A stretch of DNA of 59,551 nt, from positions 1 through 59,551 of IMG/VR virus record IMGVR_UViG_3300025789_000004; one strand, 5' to 3'. The DNA comes from a virus. Of the stretch, positions 31,488 to 40,154 are shown piece by piece; the first letter of the stretch is position 1; every line of letters starts with the position of its first letter. Below the pieces are notes generated by a model. The model was not told where the DNA came from. It saw only the letters and a list, made by a program, of their open reading frames with translations, and ran no database searches. Both the position numbers and the translations under genes were made by a program.

Positions 31488-33761
31488 TTACGCCTTGCGG
31501 ATGTGGGTGTACTGCTTGCCATTGCGGGGAATGGTGCGCTCAGTGCGTTCAATGCGGCCTGATTGGACCAGCGCGTCCAAGGCGGCGGCGATATCGTCCT
31601 TCTTGTACTTGCGCAGTTTGTTGGAAAGCACGCCAACGCTGATGCCATCATCGCTGCACAGGTTTTCGATCTTGGCTTGCAGCGCGCTCATGGGGGCGTC
31701 TTTCTGGTGATCGTTGGAGATGACCAGCCGCGCCTTTTCTTCGATGTCCCTGCGCACCAATGCAAACGCCCAGCGGACATGCTCAGCGGTGCGGATACCA
31801 CCGCTTAGGGCCAACACGAGGCTTGCCTTGCTCAAGGCTTCATATGCCCGCAGATAAAGCGCTTCGAGGCCGTGGCGCTCCTTCTGAAGATCCGCTTGTT
31901 CGTCAAACCAGTCTGCGGCCTTGGCAAGCATCTCCAATGCCTTTGGCTCTGTGGGGATCTTGCTCTTTTCGCCGTAGTATTCCACGCGGGTTGCCTGTGT
32001 GTCATAGGACCCGCCATAATACATGGCCTGCAAAGCGCTCTCGATCTCACGAGGCAGCGGGGGTGCCGCAAAGTTGCGCTTGCTCTTGGGGGCAGTGTCG
32101 CGTTCGTTGAACAACAGACTGCGGCCAATGAACCCATTGGTGGCGCTGGCATGATCCACCAGACCATCGAACGTCTCGGGCGTGGTGAAACCCAGCAGGC
32201 TAAGGAATGGACGCTCAAGACCCTTATCGAGATTGTTCAACTGCCCTTGCAGAGTGGTCCGGCGATGCTTCAGGCTATCGTTGTCGCCATCTTCATCTGC
32301 CTTGCGGTTAAGCTGGGCCATATCTTGTATGAGCGCTTTCTTAAGTTCCTCCTTGGCATCGCCTGTGACAAGCAACCAGCCATTCCCCTTGGAGTAAACC
32401 GACATCAAAGTAGCAATCACACCCTCCAGATAGATTGCTCCACCCTTCTGGGATGCTGATTTCAGCTTTTGCAGAAAGATCCCCACTTCGTCGATCACAT
32501 AGAACGCCGCTTGGTGCCGGGTCAGGTTGCGGAATATTTCGGAATCCGACTTGATGGCACCATGGGTTGCGCCAGAGATCCCGGCAGCGCGATGCAATGT
32601 GCCGACCGCTTGCTGAACGGCTTCCTTGCCGGTACCGGATCCAGCGATGCAAAAGCAAAACAGGTTTGCCGTCACACCGTCTTTGTCATCGGTGTATCGC
32701 AAACCAGCAATATTGCCGATTGCCGTAAGGGCAGCAGCGGTTGCAAGTGTGGCACGGGGACGGCGGCATTGGCTTTCGATCCAGCGGGCTACATCACCGA
32801 CAAAACCCGGTGGGGATTTGAGGTCGCATCCGGCGATGTCAAAAGGCAGGCCGTCAACTGGCGATTCAATCTCGGCAACAACCTCCACGCCCTCAGGAAC
32901 AAAGCTAACCGGCATCACCCAGCCGTGTTGCTCGGCATGATAGATCAGTGTGCCAATGGTGACAGGGTTTGCGGCGCGACCGAAGCTATGCCAGCGGTTC
33001 GCCATAAGGGTTGCATCATGCTTGCCAGATTGGGCGCTCCAATGGTCCCACAGATCGTAGCCGGTGCCGCCTGTCGCTTGATGGATTGCCATGCCGACCT
33101 TGACCCAATCATCATAGGGCAGATCGTCATTCGGGATATGCTGAAGCATCGTGGCAATTTCGGCCTGCGATACGTCCAGACTGATGCCGTTGTATTCCGT
33201 GCGGTGCCGTTCCGGCTTGCGCAGGATCGCCAGCAATGCATCTGGCGCAGGGGCGATGTCATTGGGCGCACCGTCCGCTGTCGAATAGCGGTTGCCAGAC
33301 AAATGCATGGAACCGGGGCCGACAACAAAACGGCTGCCCGATTGGAAATCGATGCCACGATATTCCGGGAGATGCGACAGCAAGGCCACATCATTTGGTG
33401 CGGTGAAATAGTAGTGGCGAGATCCCTTGCCGGAACCTGTATCGACGACCAGACCAGCTCCCGCAATCTCCGGGATGTCGATCAGCAGCTTTGACAGGCT
33501 TTCTACGCCACCATTGCGGGCATCGACATCGACAACCAGCAGGCCACGGCACAAGACGCCGTAACCAGTGTCAAAGAATTCCGCATCCTCCATGGTGTCC
33601 AACTGCTCGACATCCCAATGGGGCGTGTTCTGCCAGTTCGAGATGCGGGGGTGCTTGCCTTTCGCTTCGCAATCAGGCTTGCCGCATTCACAAGCATTCG
33701 GATTAAACCGCCACAACGGAAAAATCCGAAAGCCAGCATCATAGAAATCACGGTAAAGCAT
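31488..33761 (-). CDS. Primase-polymerase / helicase fusion (Prim-Pol, PriCT, DUF3987-type)
   Basis: The protein has 757 residues. The N-terminal Prim-Pol domain has FRIFPLW, a Cys cluster (CECGKPDC), the metal-binding VVDVDARNGG (Asp 78 and 80) and SRHYYF. A PriCT-2 type domain follows (near 200-280: MLQHIPNDDLPYDDWVKVGM). The C-terminal P-loop ATPase has GSGTGKE at 374-380 and FYVIDEVGIF as Walker B. Such proteins prime and unwind at the phage origin; the iteron array lies directly after its stop. With no phage DNA polymerase seen, elongation probably uses the host polymerase. Confidence 0.85.
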   Translation of the reverse strand: MLYRDFYDAGFRIFPLWRFNPNACECGKPDCEAKGKHPRISNWQNTPHWDVEQLDTMEDAEFFDTGYGVLCRGLLVVDVDARNGGVESLSKLLIDIPEIAGAGLVVDTGSGKGSRHYYFTAPNDVALLSHLPEYRGIDFQSGSRFVVGPGSMHLSGNRYSTADGAPNDIAPAPDALLAILRKPERHRTEYNGISLDVSQAEIATMLQHIPNDDLPYDDWVKVGMAIHQATGGTGYDLWDHWSAQSGKHDATLMANRWHSFGRAANPVTIGTLIYHAEQHGWVMPVSFVPEGVEVVAEIESPVDGLPFDIAGCDLKSPPGFVGDVARWIESQCRRPRATLATAAALTAIGNIAGLRYTDDKDGVTANLFCFCIAGSGTGKEAVQQAVGTLHRAAGISGATHGAIKSDSEIFRNLTRHQAAFYVIDEVGIFLQKLKSASQKGGAIYLEGVIATLMSVYSKGNGWLLVTGDAKEELKKALIQDMAQLNRKADEDGDNDSLKHRRTTLQGQLNNLDKGLERPFLSLLGFTTPETFDGLVDHASATNGFIGRSLLFNERDTAPKSKRNFAAPPLPREIESALQAMYYGGSYDTQATRVEYYGEKSKIPTEPKALEMLAKAADWFDEQADLQKERHGLEALYLRAYEALSKASLVLALSGGIRTAEHVRWAFALVRRDIEEKARLVISNDHQKDAPMSALQAKIENLCSDDGISVGVLSNKLRKYKKDDIAAALDALVQSGRIERTERTIPRNGKQYTHIRKA

Positions 33762-33773
33762 TAGATTTCCTAA

Positions 33774-33995
33774 TCAAAAAGGCATATCAGGCATTGGCAT
33801 CCAAAAGGTCGGGTTGTCGTCGTACGACTGGCAGCACCCGCATCCATGGGCGGACAAGGTGATGTAGTCCCACCAGCCCCCATCGCCGTGCCAATCGGCG
33901 GGATACCACCACCCCTCAACTATGCCTTGGTCTTCCACATAAAGCAGAATATGCGTTCCATCCTTGGGCGCAGTGTCAATTGTCTGCCATTTCAT
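33774..33995 (-). CDS. DUF551-like small protein
   Basis: The protein has 73 residues. It begins KWQTIDTAPKDGTHILLYVE and ends PTFWMPMPDMPF, the pattern of the DUF551-type phage family (W-x-D/E-x-x-P-K-DG ... W-x-P-L/M-P). It is 12 bases upstream of the primase gene. Function is unknown. Confidence 0.75.
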   Translation of the reverse strand: MKWQTIDTAPKDGTHILLYVEDQGIVEGWWYPADWHGDGGWWDYITLSAHGCGCCQSYDDNPTFWMPMPDMPF

Positions 33996-34007
33996 AAGTA
34001 ATATCCC

Positions 34008-34196
34008 CTATTCATAGTCATGGTCGATGCCGCTGAGAACCCAAGCGTAAATCGCTGCCTTGGCAATTTCGCGCAGTTCATCGTGCGTCAGTTCGCCCAC
34101 CCGTGCATCAGGATCTAGATACGGCCTGATCGCGTCTCGGATCTTGTCGGCAGTCGCGTCGATGCGGTCAGCCGTCCCGTAGCGAACGTGGGTCAT
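34008..34196 (-). CDS. Small acidic protein, function unknown
   Basis: The protein has 62 residues from MTHVRYGTADRIDATADK. The start lies in an overlap with the previous stop. It is helical and acidic, ending SGIDHDYE. The ADRIDA segment is encoded by an 18-base sequence (34156-34173) repeated at 34433-34450. Confidence 0.65.
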   Translation of the reverse strand: MTHVRYGTADRIDATADKIRDAIRPYLDPDARVGELTHDELREIAKAAIYAWVLSGIDHDYE

Positions 34197-34414
34197 AGCG
34201 GTAGCCCCCTCTTCTCTTTCCGCACCATAACATACGCCTTGGATAAGTCTGGCCAGCACGCCGAGCATACGTCCAAGAGTGTTCCATTATGCCGAATGCT
34301 GTAATCCGATAGGATCACTTCGGGAACACTCCCTGCGGCCACTTGTCTATCCAATTTGCGGACCTCGCACCCGCATAAGTCGCAAACATAGGTTTGTAGG
34401 ATATGAACGCTCAT
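34193..34414 (-). CDS. Small zinc-ribbon protein
   Basis: The protein has 73 residues with paired cysteines, CDLCGCEV near residue 11 and CSACWPDL near residue 50, which should bind one zinc. The spacing is that of small phage ribbons with no assigned function. It overlaps its neighbours on both sides. Confidence 0.7.
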   Translation of the reverse strand: MSVHILQTYVCDLCGCEVRKLDRQVAAGSVPEVILSDYSIRHNGTLLDVCSACWPDLSKAYVMVRKEKRGLPL

Positions 34415-34452
34415 TGCTCCGCCTCCTTCTTAGCGTCGATGCGGTCAGCCAT
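34411..34452 (-). CDS. Possible 13-residue microprotein
   Basis: It starts in the TGATG overlap with the previous stop and ends in an ATGA overlap with the next start, reading MADRIDAKKEAEQ. The first codons come from the 18-base repeat shared with 34156-34173. Overlap at both ends is the only support; it may be a relic of duplication that keeps ribosomes coupled. Confidence 0.3.
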   Translation of the reverse strand: MADRIDAKKEAEQ

Positions 34453-34664
34453 CAAAGCTTCTCCCAATAATTGGCCTGAGGTCCGCAAGTGCGTCCGAGG
34501 GTTAGAATATACCAAGCCCTGCTACGTTCATGGTGGCATTGACGCCATAAGGCTTCTTTTCTGAACACAACCCCGTCGCCATCAATTTCACGCAGGCACC
34601 ACTGCTTTGTGGTTACAATGCCGTTATGGAACCAACGGCAATTTTTACAGAACTTATCCGTCAT
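34452..34664 (-). CDS. Small Cys-rich protein, function unknown
   Basis: The protein has 70 residues from MTDKFCKNCRWFHNG. Four to five Cys (CKNC, QWCLRE, RQCHHE, GRTCGP) suggest a zinc or iron-sulfur fold seen in many small phage proteins. Its start lies within the end of the helix-turn-helix gene upstream. Confidence 0.7.
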   Translation of the reverse strand: MTDKFCKNCRWFHNGIVTTKQWCLREIDGDGVVFRKEALWRQCHHERSRAWYILTLGRTCGPQANYWEKL

Positions 34665-34833
34665 ACTTTCCCTCCATATAATCCGACAGCCGCTTGACCG
34701 TCTGGTATGACGGATTGGCCGTGGTCCCATTGCGGATGTCAATAATCGTTGATACCCGCACGCCAATTGCCTTGGCCACCACGGATGGACGGCGGTCATA
34801 TAAGGCCGTCCTCACCTGCTCTAGCGTCATCAT
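34654..34833 (-). CDS. Cro/repressor-like helix-turn-helix protein
   Basis: The protein has 59 residues from tandem ATGs at 34833/34830. It reads MTLEQVRTALYDRRPSVVAK, then AIGVRVSTIIDIRNG and YQTVKRLSDYMEG. This is a compact helix-turn-helix of the Cro type (AL-x-D-R ... VAKAIGV-x3-T-I ... I-R-N-G). It is the first gene of the leftward group and faces the replication operon across the control region at 34834-34945, so it may switch between the two transcripts. Confidence 0.8.
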   Translation of the reverse strand: MMTLEQVRTALYDRRPSVVAKAIGVRVSTIIDIRNGTTANPSYQTVKRLSDYMEGKYDG

Positions 34834-34945
34834 GCTACGCTGCTCCGTTAAAAAATTACGCTTGACAGGTACAATCCGCGCTGGCAGATGTCAAGCCGTA
34901 GCGTTGACAGCCCGTCGCTACCGGGCAAGCCCAATGAGGTATAAA
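34834..34945. promoter_or_regulatory. Divergent control region of the replication operon
   Basis: It contains TTGACA (34862-34867), its complement TGTCAA (34889-34894) and TTGACA again (34904-34909), an alternating pattern that may be -35 elements for both directions or operator half-sites. TACAAT at 34870-34875 could be a -10. No fully convincing promoter pair is seen. Confidence 0.5.
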
Positions 34946-35761
34946 ATGGGTATCCTTTCGACCATCTCGAAGCCGGAGAACCGCGCTCCGATTCTGACAT
35001 TGTGCGGTGACGCTGGTACAGGCAAGACCAGTCTGGCTGCAACCTTCCCCAAGCCCATTTTTATCCGCGCAGAAGATGGCATGACGTCCATCCCTGTGAA
35101 GCAGCGTCCCGATGCCTTCCCGGTCCTGCGCAATCCCGATGATCTGTGGGAGCAACTGATTGCCCTGCTGCAGGAAGATCACGACTACCAAACCGTGGTG
35201 ATCGACAGCGTTTCCGCACTGGAAACGATGTTCAGCAAGGCCGTTCTTGACATGGACGGACGCGCCAAGACGCTTGCACAGGCATTGGGCGGCTATGGTG
35301 CTGGCGTTTCTGCGGTTGCTGCAATGCACACCCGTGTTCGCAAGGCGGCTGGTCTGCTGAACGAGCGCAAGAACATGACCGTGATCTTTATCAGCCATGC
35401 CGATCTGGAAACCATGCGGTTGCCGGATACGGATGACTACATGCGCTACAGCCTGCGGCTTATGTCCAAGTCCCTGCCGCCGTATGTTGACGATGTGGAT
35501 ATGGTCGGGTTTGTCCGTCTGGTATCTGCCCTGCGTGGTGACGACGGCGACCGCAAGAAGGTCATTTCCAATGGCGACCGCCAGATCGTTTGCCATGCCA
35601 CGGCTGCCTCTGTGTCCAAGAACCGCTTTGGCATCACCGAGCCGCTGGACTGCCCACCGGGTGTAAATCCGCTGGCCGATATTCTTGGGTTTGCCAAAAC
35701 CAAGTCTCCCAAGCCGCCCAAGCACACTGATGACGTCGATTTTTCTGACTTTGCGGAGTAA
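34946..35761 (+). CDS. Sak4-like RecA-fold ATPase
   Basis: The protein has 271 residues from the ATG at 34946, which follows GAGG at seven bases. Walker A is GDAGTGKT at residues 21-28, and Walker B is YQTVVIDSVSAL. The core has the pattern of phage AAA_24/Sak4 single-strand annealing proteins (FPKPIFIRAEDGM early, then VIFISHADLE). Sak4 proteins act with an SSB partner in recombination and replication, and the next gene is SSB-like. The upstream in-frame extension is unlikely to be translated. Confidence 0.85.
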   Translation: MGILSTISKPENRAPILTLCGDAGTGKTSLAATFPKPIFIRAEDGMTSIPVKQRPDAFPVLRNPDDLWEQLIALLQEDHDYQTVVIDSVSALETMFSKAVLDMDGRAKTLAQALGGYGAGVSAVAAMHTRVRKAAGLLNERKNMTVIFISHADLETMRLPDTDDYMRYSLRLMSKSLPPYVDDVDMVGFVRLVSALRGDDGDRKKVISNGDRQIVCHATAASVSKNRFGITEPLDCPPGVNPLADILGFAKTKSPKPPKHTDDVDFSDFAE

Positions 35762-35766
35762 TTAAT

Positions 35767-36312
35767 ATGTCTTTCTGGAACCTCTCTGACAACTCGTCGG
35801 CCAAGACCCACGAAACCACTTTTGAATCCGCCAATGGTGACGGCTTTGCCCCGATCCCTGATGGCACTGTGCTGAATGCCGTGATTGACGAAGCCAAGTG
35901 GCAGACCCCTCGGGATCGTTCGGAGGAATTCATCTCCCTGCGCTGGACCGTGGTGGACCACCCTTCGTACAAGAACCGCAAGATCTTCCAGAAGCTGTGG
36001 GCCGGTGAAGACCTCGACCCTGCCGTGGATGACAAGGAAAAGGCCAAGAAGAAGCGCGACAAGGCACTGCGCATGCTGGGCGTTATCAATGCCAACTGCG
36101 GTGGCAAACTGCCTGATCGCCGTCCGTCGTCGGATGACCTGACCCTGTACCTCACCAACAAGAAGATGAGCATCAAACTGCAGGTCTGGGAAATTGGCGA
36201 CAACAGCGGCAACTGGATCAGCGCGGTGTCCGAAGCGACTAACGTGGTCGTCACCGCATCGCCCGCTCCGAAGAAGCGCCAGTCGGGCAGTGAAGATGAA
36301 GTGCCGTTCTGA
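35767..36312 (+). CDS. SSB-like protein (DUF669 type)
   Basis: The protein has 181 residues. It resembles DUF669 phage proteins: PIPDGTVLNAVIDEAKWQTP, EEFISLRWTVVDHPSYKNRK and the basic DDKEKAKKKRDKALRMLGVI. The acidic-hydrophobic tip SEDEVPF resembles the C-terminal tail by which bacterial SSBs recruit partners. It lies five bases after the Sak4-like gene and likely works with it on single-stranded DNA. Confidence 0.78.
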   Translation: MSFWNLSDNSSAKTHETTFESANGDGFAPIPDGTVLNAVIDEAKWQTPRDRSEEFISLRWTVVDHPSYKNRKIFQKLWAGEDLDPAVDDKEKAKKKRDKALRMLGVINANCGGKLPDRRPSSDDLTLYLTNKKMSIKLQVWEIGDNSGNWISAVSEATNVVVTASPAPKKRQSGSEDEVPF

Positions 36313-36524
36313 TGGAAACGGAAAACCAGATCCTGAACGACGCTGCGGAACTCATCAAGGTCCGTGAGGCGGCGGAAGCAACCTTGCGCAACATCGACAA
36401 TGAGCTGCGTGAGGTAATCAAGAAATACAGCACCCAAGCCCGCACTTGGGGCATGGATCGCCACAAACTGCGGATTGTCTGCGAGTATCGCGGCTATCTG
36501 CCAAGGCAAGGAGAAGCAGCATGA
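36312..36524 (+). CDS. Small coiled-coil protein, function unknown
   Basis: The protein has 70 residues. The first 45 are heptad-like (AAELIKVREAAEATLRNIDN), and the end contains WGMDRHKLRIVCEYRGYLP. It overlaps the SSB-like gene by one base and the next by four. Confidence 0.65.
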   Translation: METENQILNDAAELIKVREAAEATLRNIDNELREVIKKYSTQARTWGMDRHKLRIVCEYRGYLPRQGEAA

Positions 36525-36682
36525 ACGAAGAACCTAACAACCTCGAATGCCTGCGCGATCACTTCGCCGGTCAAGCTATTCCCGCATTGCTGGCCAACGA
36601 GCCGAACCCGTGGATTGTGGCCCGCCGCGCCTACGAGATCGCTGATGCAATGCTGGAGGTCCGTGGTGACGGAGAGCAATGA
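36521..36682 (+). CDS. 53-residue phage protein, function unknown
   Basis: It starts in an ATGA overlap. It contains LRDHFAGQAIPALLANEP and ARRAYEIADAMLEVRGDG, a combination I know from many small phage proteins of recombination operons. No function is known. Confidence 0.65.
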   Translation: MNEEPNNLECLRDHFAGQAIPALLANEPNPWIVARRAYEIADAMLEVRGDGEQ

Positions 36683-36914
36683 AGTTATAGCGGAGAGAGA
36701 CAGGAAAAGGGCGGAAGCAGCAGCCAAAAAGGCCCGTATTGAACGGGAAAAGGCGCGGCAGATGGCTACGCTTTGGGAATACTATGCAACGGGGGGTGGG
36801 GCTTTGGTCCCACCTCACCGGGTGGCGAATAACTGCGGCGTCTCTCTCGAAATAGCTATTTACAACTTGCACAGATATGGCCGCAAGGAATCCAATAATG
36901 ACCCAAATGATTGA
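36666..36914 (+). CDS. Small charged protein, function unknown
   Basis: The protein has 82 residues from a GTG at 36666, placed six bases after GGAGG inside the previous gene. A long Lys/Arg/Glu/Ala helix (ERDRKRAEAAAKKARIEREK) is followed by a compact C-terminal part (VPPHRVANNCGVSLEIAIYN) that may be a helix-turn-helix. Confidence 0.55.
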   Translation: MTESNEVIAERDRKRAEAAAKKARIEREKARQMATLWEYYATGGGALVPPHRVANNCGVSLEIAIYNLHRYGRKESNNDPND

Positions 36915-36929
36915 GCAGGAGTAAGCACG

Positions 36930-36980
36930 ATGTATACCATTAAAATTGTAGCAAAGGTAGCGGCATTTGATCATGGATAA
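36930..36980 (+). CDS. Possible 16-residue microprotein
   Basis: It has a good AGGAG site and reads MYTIKIVAKVAAFDHG. Its end overlaps the exonuclease start, which could couple translation. Short length keeps confidence low. Confidence 0.3.
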   Translation: MYTIKIVAKVAAFDHG

Positions 36981-37854
36981 TTCGCCAGAACAAAGAACAC
37001 CAGAATGGTTTGCGCAGCGCAAGGGTCGGGTTACCGGCTCGGCTGTTGGGGCTATCTTGGGTGTCAACACATATATGACACGCTGGGACGTCATGCGCCG
37101 TATGGTGCGTGAGGCTCTGGGTGCGCCTTCCGAGTTCGCAGGCAACGTGGCTACGGAATGGGGAACCAACAACGAAGCAGGGGCGCTGGTCGAGTTCCAG
37201 ATGGAATCCGGCCTATCCGTGACGCCGGCACCGTTCGTGATGTACGAGGATTGGCTTGGAGCCTCTCCAGACGGCTATGTGAGCGATGGCGGCCTAGTGG
37301 AGATCAAATGCCCCTATGGCATCCGCAAAGCCTCTCCTGTGCCCTTCAAGACGCCCCAGAGCCAACCAAGCTACATGGCGCAGATGTACGTGCAGATGTT
37401 CGTCACGAATACCGAGCATTGCCACTTCTTCCAGTGGACGCCCAACGGCACGCGGTACGACGTGATCCATCAGAACATGGACTGGATCGCTACCAACATC
37501 CCCCGGCTGAAGCAGTTCCATGCCGAATATCTGGATGAACTGAAGAATAACGCCAATGAGCATCTGGGTCCGAAGCAACCGGAGATCGACACTCCGCAGG
37601 CGCGGGCTGTCATGGAAGAATACCAAGCCGTCATTGCTGATATAGAAAGGGCGACTAACCGAAAGAAAGATCTTTTGGAACAACTTGTTAACATGACCAG
37701 TGGAAACAAGTCGGTCACGATTGCCGGTCACAAACTGACAAAAACTGAACGGCAGGGAGCAATCAGCTACGCCACGGCCATTAAAAAGCTGTTGCCCGGT
37801 GCTGACCTTGAGCCATATCGCGGCAAGGGCACTAGCTATTGGCAGGTGACATGA
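36973..37854 (+). CDS. YqaJ-type recombination exonuclease
   Basis: The protein has 293 residues from the ATG at 36973. It has the lambda-exonuclease/YqaJ signature: RTPEWFAQRKGRVTGSAVGA at the start, then DWLGASPDGYV and LVEIKCPYG, giving the D...E-x-K catalytic core. A C-terminal coiled segment ends the protein. It would resect double-stranded DNA ends for the Sak4-like annealase and SSB-like protein encoded just upstream. Confidence 0.88.
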   Translation: MDNSPEQRTPEWFAQRKGRVTGSAVGAILGVNTYMTRWDVMRRMVREALGAPSEFAGNVATEWGTNNEAGALVEFQMESGLSVTPAPFVMYEDWLGASPDGYVSDGGLVEIKCPYGIRKASPVPFKTPQSQPSYMAQMYVQMFVTNTEHCHFFQWTPNGTRYDVIHQNMDWIATNIPRLKQFHAEYLDELKNNANEHLGPKQPEIDTPQARAVMEEYQAVIADIERATNRKKDLLEQLVNMTSGNKSVTIAGHKLTKTERQGAISYATAIKKLLPGADLEPYRGKGTSYWQVT

Positions 37855-37937
37855 TCCCTCCTGCCCTACGCCAATGGCTGTGGGATAATTTCGGGTGGGA
37901 CATATACGATTGGAACGATGGGGATTTGAGGTTTTGA
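37851..37937 (+). CDS. Trp-rich microprotein, copy 1
   Basis: The protein has 28 residues and starts in an ATGA overlap with the exonuclease stop. The core is LRQWLWDNFGW, then a Tyr-Asp-Trp stretch and an acidic stretch ending DLRF. Five of 28 residues are Trp or in Trp pairs. Its last codons contain GAGG, which serves as the ribosome site for the helicase at 37939. A second copy at 43057-43140 keeps the protein sequence while changing many third codon positions, strong evidence that it is a real gene. No known family is recognised. Confidence 0.8.
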   Translation: MIPPALRQWLWDNFGWDIYDWNDGDLRF

Positions 37938-37938
37938 T

Positions 37939-39744
37939 ATGTCATTCCAATTGCGTCCATACCAGCACGGGGCGGTTGACGCCGCCCTAGACTGGATGCG
38001 GCGGAGCATTGAGCCATGCCTGATTGATGCCGCACCTGCAGCGGGCAAGTCCTTTATGATTGCCGCCATTGCCTCGGAACTTCACCGGATCAGTGGCGGC
38101 AAGAGGATCTTGTGCATTGCCCCCAGCGCAGAACTGGTCAAGCAGAACGCCGAAAAATACAAATTTACTGGCGAGAAGTGCAGCATCTTCAGCGCAAGCG
38201 CGGGTGCAAAATCCGTCAAAAATGTGGTCGTGTTCGGCACTCCTGTCACGGTCAAAAATTCCATTGAAAAGTTCAAGAGAGACTATGCGGCTATAATAAT
38301 CGATGAATGCCATGGGCTGACCCCAACCATCAGGGGCATCATTGATGAAATGCGATCAACCCAGCCGAACCTGCGCGTTTTGGGCTTGTCTGGCACACCC
38401 TACCGCATGGGAAGCGGGTACATCTTCCATATGTGGCCAGATGGCCGATCCAATGGTGACGACACCACGCGGGATCCGTACTTTGTGAAATGCGTCTACC
38501 GCGTGTCGGCACGGGAAATGCTGGATCAGGGGTTCATTACCCCTATGGAAATCGGCAAGCCCGGTTCCAGTGGATATGACACCAGTGGCATCGAACTGCT
38601 GCCAAATGGAACCTTGAACCACGAGACCGTCGAGCGGGCATTCATGGGCCATGGCAGGCTTACGGCACAGATCGTTGCGGATGTCATTAACCAATCGCGC
38701 AGCCGTCCGGGTGGCGTCATGTACTTTGCCGCGACCATTGCGCACGCCAAGGAGGTGCTTGCCAGCCTTCCTGCAGAGAACTCCGCATTGGTGACGGGCG
38801 ATATGCCGACCAAGGAGCGTGATGCTATCATTCAGCGCTATCGTAATCAGAAGATCCGGCATCTTGTGAATGTGGGTACGTTAACCACCGGCTTTGACGT
38901 TAGCCATACCGAGACAATTGCTTTGTTACGTTACACTGAATCCGCCTCTCTGCTTCAGCAGATCATGGGCAGAGCGTGGCGCTTGCATCCGGGTAAGGAT
39001 ACGTCCCTGCTGCTGGACTATGCGAATAACATAGAGGAGCATATGCCAGATGGGGATCTGTACAACCCTGAAATCCGCGCAGGCAAGGCCAGTAAGAGTG
39101 AGCGGATTGACGCGGAATGCCCGGATTGCGGCAATATCAATCAGTTTTCATTGAATGCGGATTACAAGCATTATCAATATGATAAGCATGGATATTGCAT
39201 AGATGAGTTTGGCCTTCCTTTGATCAGCGAACACGGACCTGTCGCGCGGCACTTTGGCAGGCGTTGCTTTGGCATGGTCCGAACTGGGGATAAGGGGGAA
39301 TACGACAGGTGTGGATACTACTGGACGCACAAGGAATGCCTGCAGTGCTCTGAGAAGAATGACGTCACAGCAAGGCATTGCAGGTCTTGTAAGGCTGAGT
39401 TGATCGACCCCAACAAGAAACTGGTGTCCTTCGCGGAATACAAGAAAAACCCCAAGGCCAAGCAATGCGATATTGTCCTGTCCATGAAGGTAAGGGATAG
39501 TACGTCAAACAGAGGCAATAAGACCAAGCGGGTTGATTTTGTCACACCGTATCGCAAGTTCAGCGTGTGGTTTCTACCAGATGCCAGATATGACAAGGGC
39601 ATCAAGGATTGGCAGAAGTTCTGCCATTACACTGATGGCGGATCGCACGCGCCTCATACGATCATGTATCAGAAGGACGAGTCCGGATACTTCAAGATCT
39701 TGGGCTACGACATTCCGCCAGATGACGAGGGGAATACCAAGTGA
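37939..39744 (+). CDS. Superfamily 2 DNA helicase with C-terminal zinc fingers
   Basis: The protein has 601 residues. Motif I is APAAGKSF (near 34), motif II IIIDECHGL (near 117), motif III LSGTPYRMG, and motif VI IMGRAWRLHPGKD. The C-terminal third has Cys pairs (CPDCGNIN; CLQCSEKN with CRSCKAEL) for zinc. It resembles SSL2/RecG-like phage helicases encoded beside YqaJ and VRR-NUC nucleases. Role: unwinding or branch processing in replication and recombination. Confidence 0.87.
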   Translation: MSFQLRPYQHGAVDAALDWMRRSIEPCLIDAAPAAGKSFMIAAIASELHRISGGKRILCIAPSAELVKQNAEKYKFTGEKCSIFSASAGAKSVKNVVVFGTPVTVKNSIEKFKRDYAAIIIDECHGLTPTIRGIIDEMRSTQPNLRVLGLSGTPYRMGSGYIFHMWPDGRSNGDDTTRDPYFVKCVYRVSAREMLDQGFITPMEIGKPGSSGYDTSGIELLPNGTLNHETVERAFMGHGRLTAQIVADVINQSRSRPGGVMYFAATIAHAKEVLASLPAENSALVTGDMPTKERDAIIQRYRNQKIRHLVNVGTLTTGFDVSHTETIALLRYTESASLLQQIMGRAWRLHPGKDTSLLLDYANNIEEHMPDGDLYNPEIRAGKASKSERIDAECPDCGNINQFSLNADYKHYQYDKHGYCIDEFGLPLISEHGPVARHFGRRCFGMVRTGDKGEYDRCGYYWTHKECLQCSEKNDVTARHCRSCKAELIDPNKKLVSFAEYKKNPKAKQCDIVLSMKVRDSTSNRGNKTKRVDFVTPYRKFSVWFLPDARYDKGIKDWQKFCHYTDGGSHAPHTIMYQKDESGYFKILGYDIPPDDEGNTK

Positions 39745-40154
39745 CTTTCAAGGATCTGCCCTTTCCGGTCTACGGGGATCTCGGCTTTCGGGGGAAGTGC
39801 CCGCTGGAGTCGCAGGAGCAGGTGTCGTTCTTCAACAAGCTGCGCCATGAGCATCCAAATACATGGGGCAAGATCGCTGTTCACGTAAAGAACGAAGGGT
39901 TGGTCCGGGGCAGTCAGTTTTCCGCCATGCAGAAACATAGGGCGATGGGTATGGTTCCGGGCGCGCCAGACATTTTCATACCCGGCGAACGCACTTTGCT
40001 GATCGAGATGAAGCGCAAGGATCACACTAAATCGAAGCTTTCCACGGAGCAGATTGAGTACCTGTCGATGGCACAAGACGCTGGCGCGTTCGTGTGCGTT
40101 GCTCTGGGCGCTGTTGCGGCATGGATGGCATTTGAGGATTGGCTGGATGGCTAG
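39741..40154 (+). CDS. VRR-NUC domain nuclease
   Basis: The protein has 137 residues. The core MGMVPGAPDIFIPG with LLIEMKRKDH gives the PD-(D/E)XK motif of VRR-NUC nucleases, a family that includes structure-specific and Holliday-type nucleases. The Q-E segment near residue 25 (LESQEQVSFFNKLRHEHPN) is also typical. It overlaps the helicase by four bases and probably processes branched intermediates. Confidence 0.87.
   Translation: MTFKDLPFPVYGDLGFRGKCPLESQEQVSFFNKLRHEHPNTWGKIAVHVKNEGLVRGSQFSAMQKHRAMGMVPGAPDIFIPGERTLLIEMKRKDHTKSKLSTEQIEYLSMAQDAGAFVCVALGAVAAWMAFEDWLDG

Noticed and set aside
34694-34945. Long N-terminal extension of the Sak4-like protein
   Set aside because: The extension runs through the divergent control region and opposite the Cro-like gene; the ATG at 34946 has a GAGG site directly before the conserved domain.
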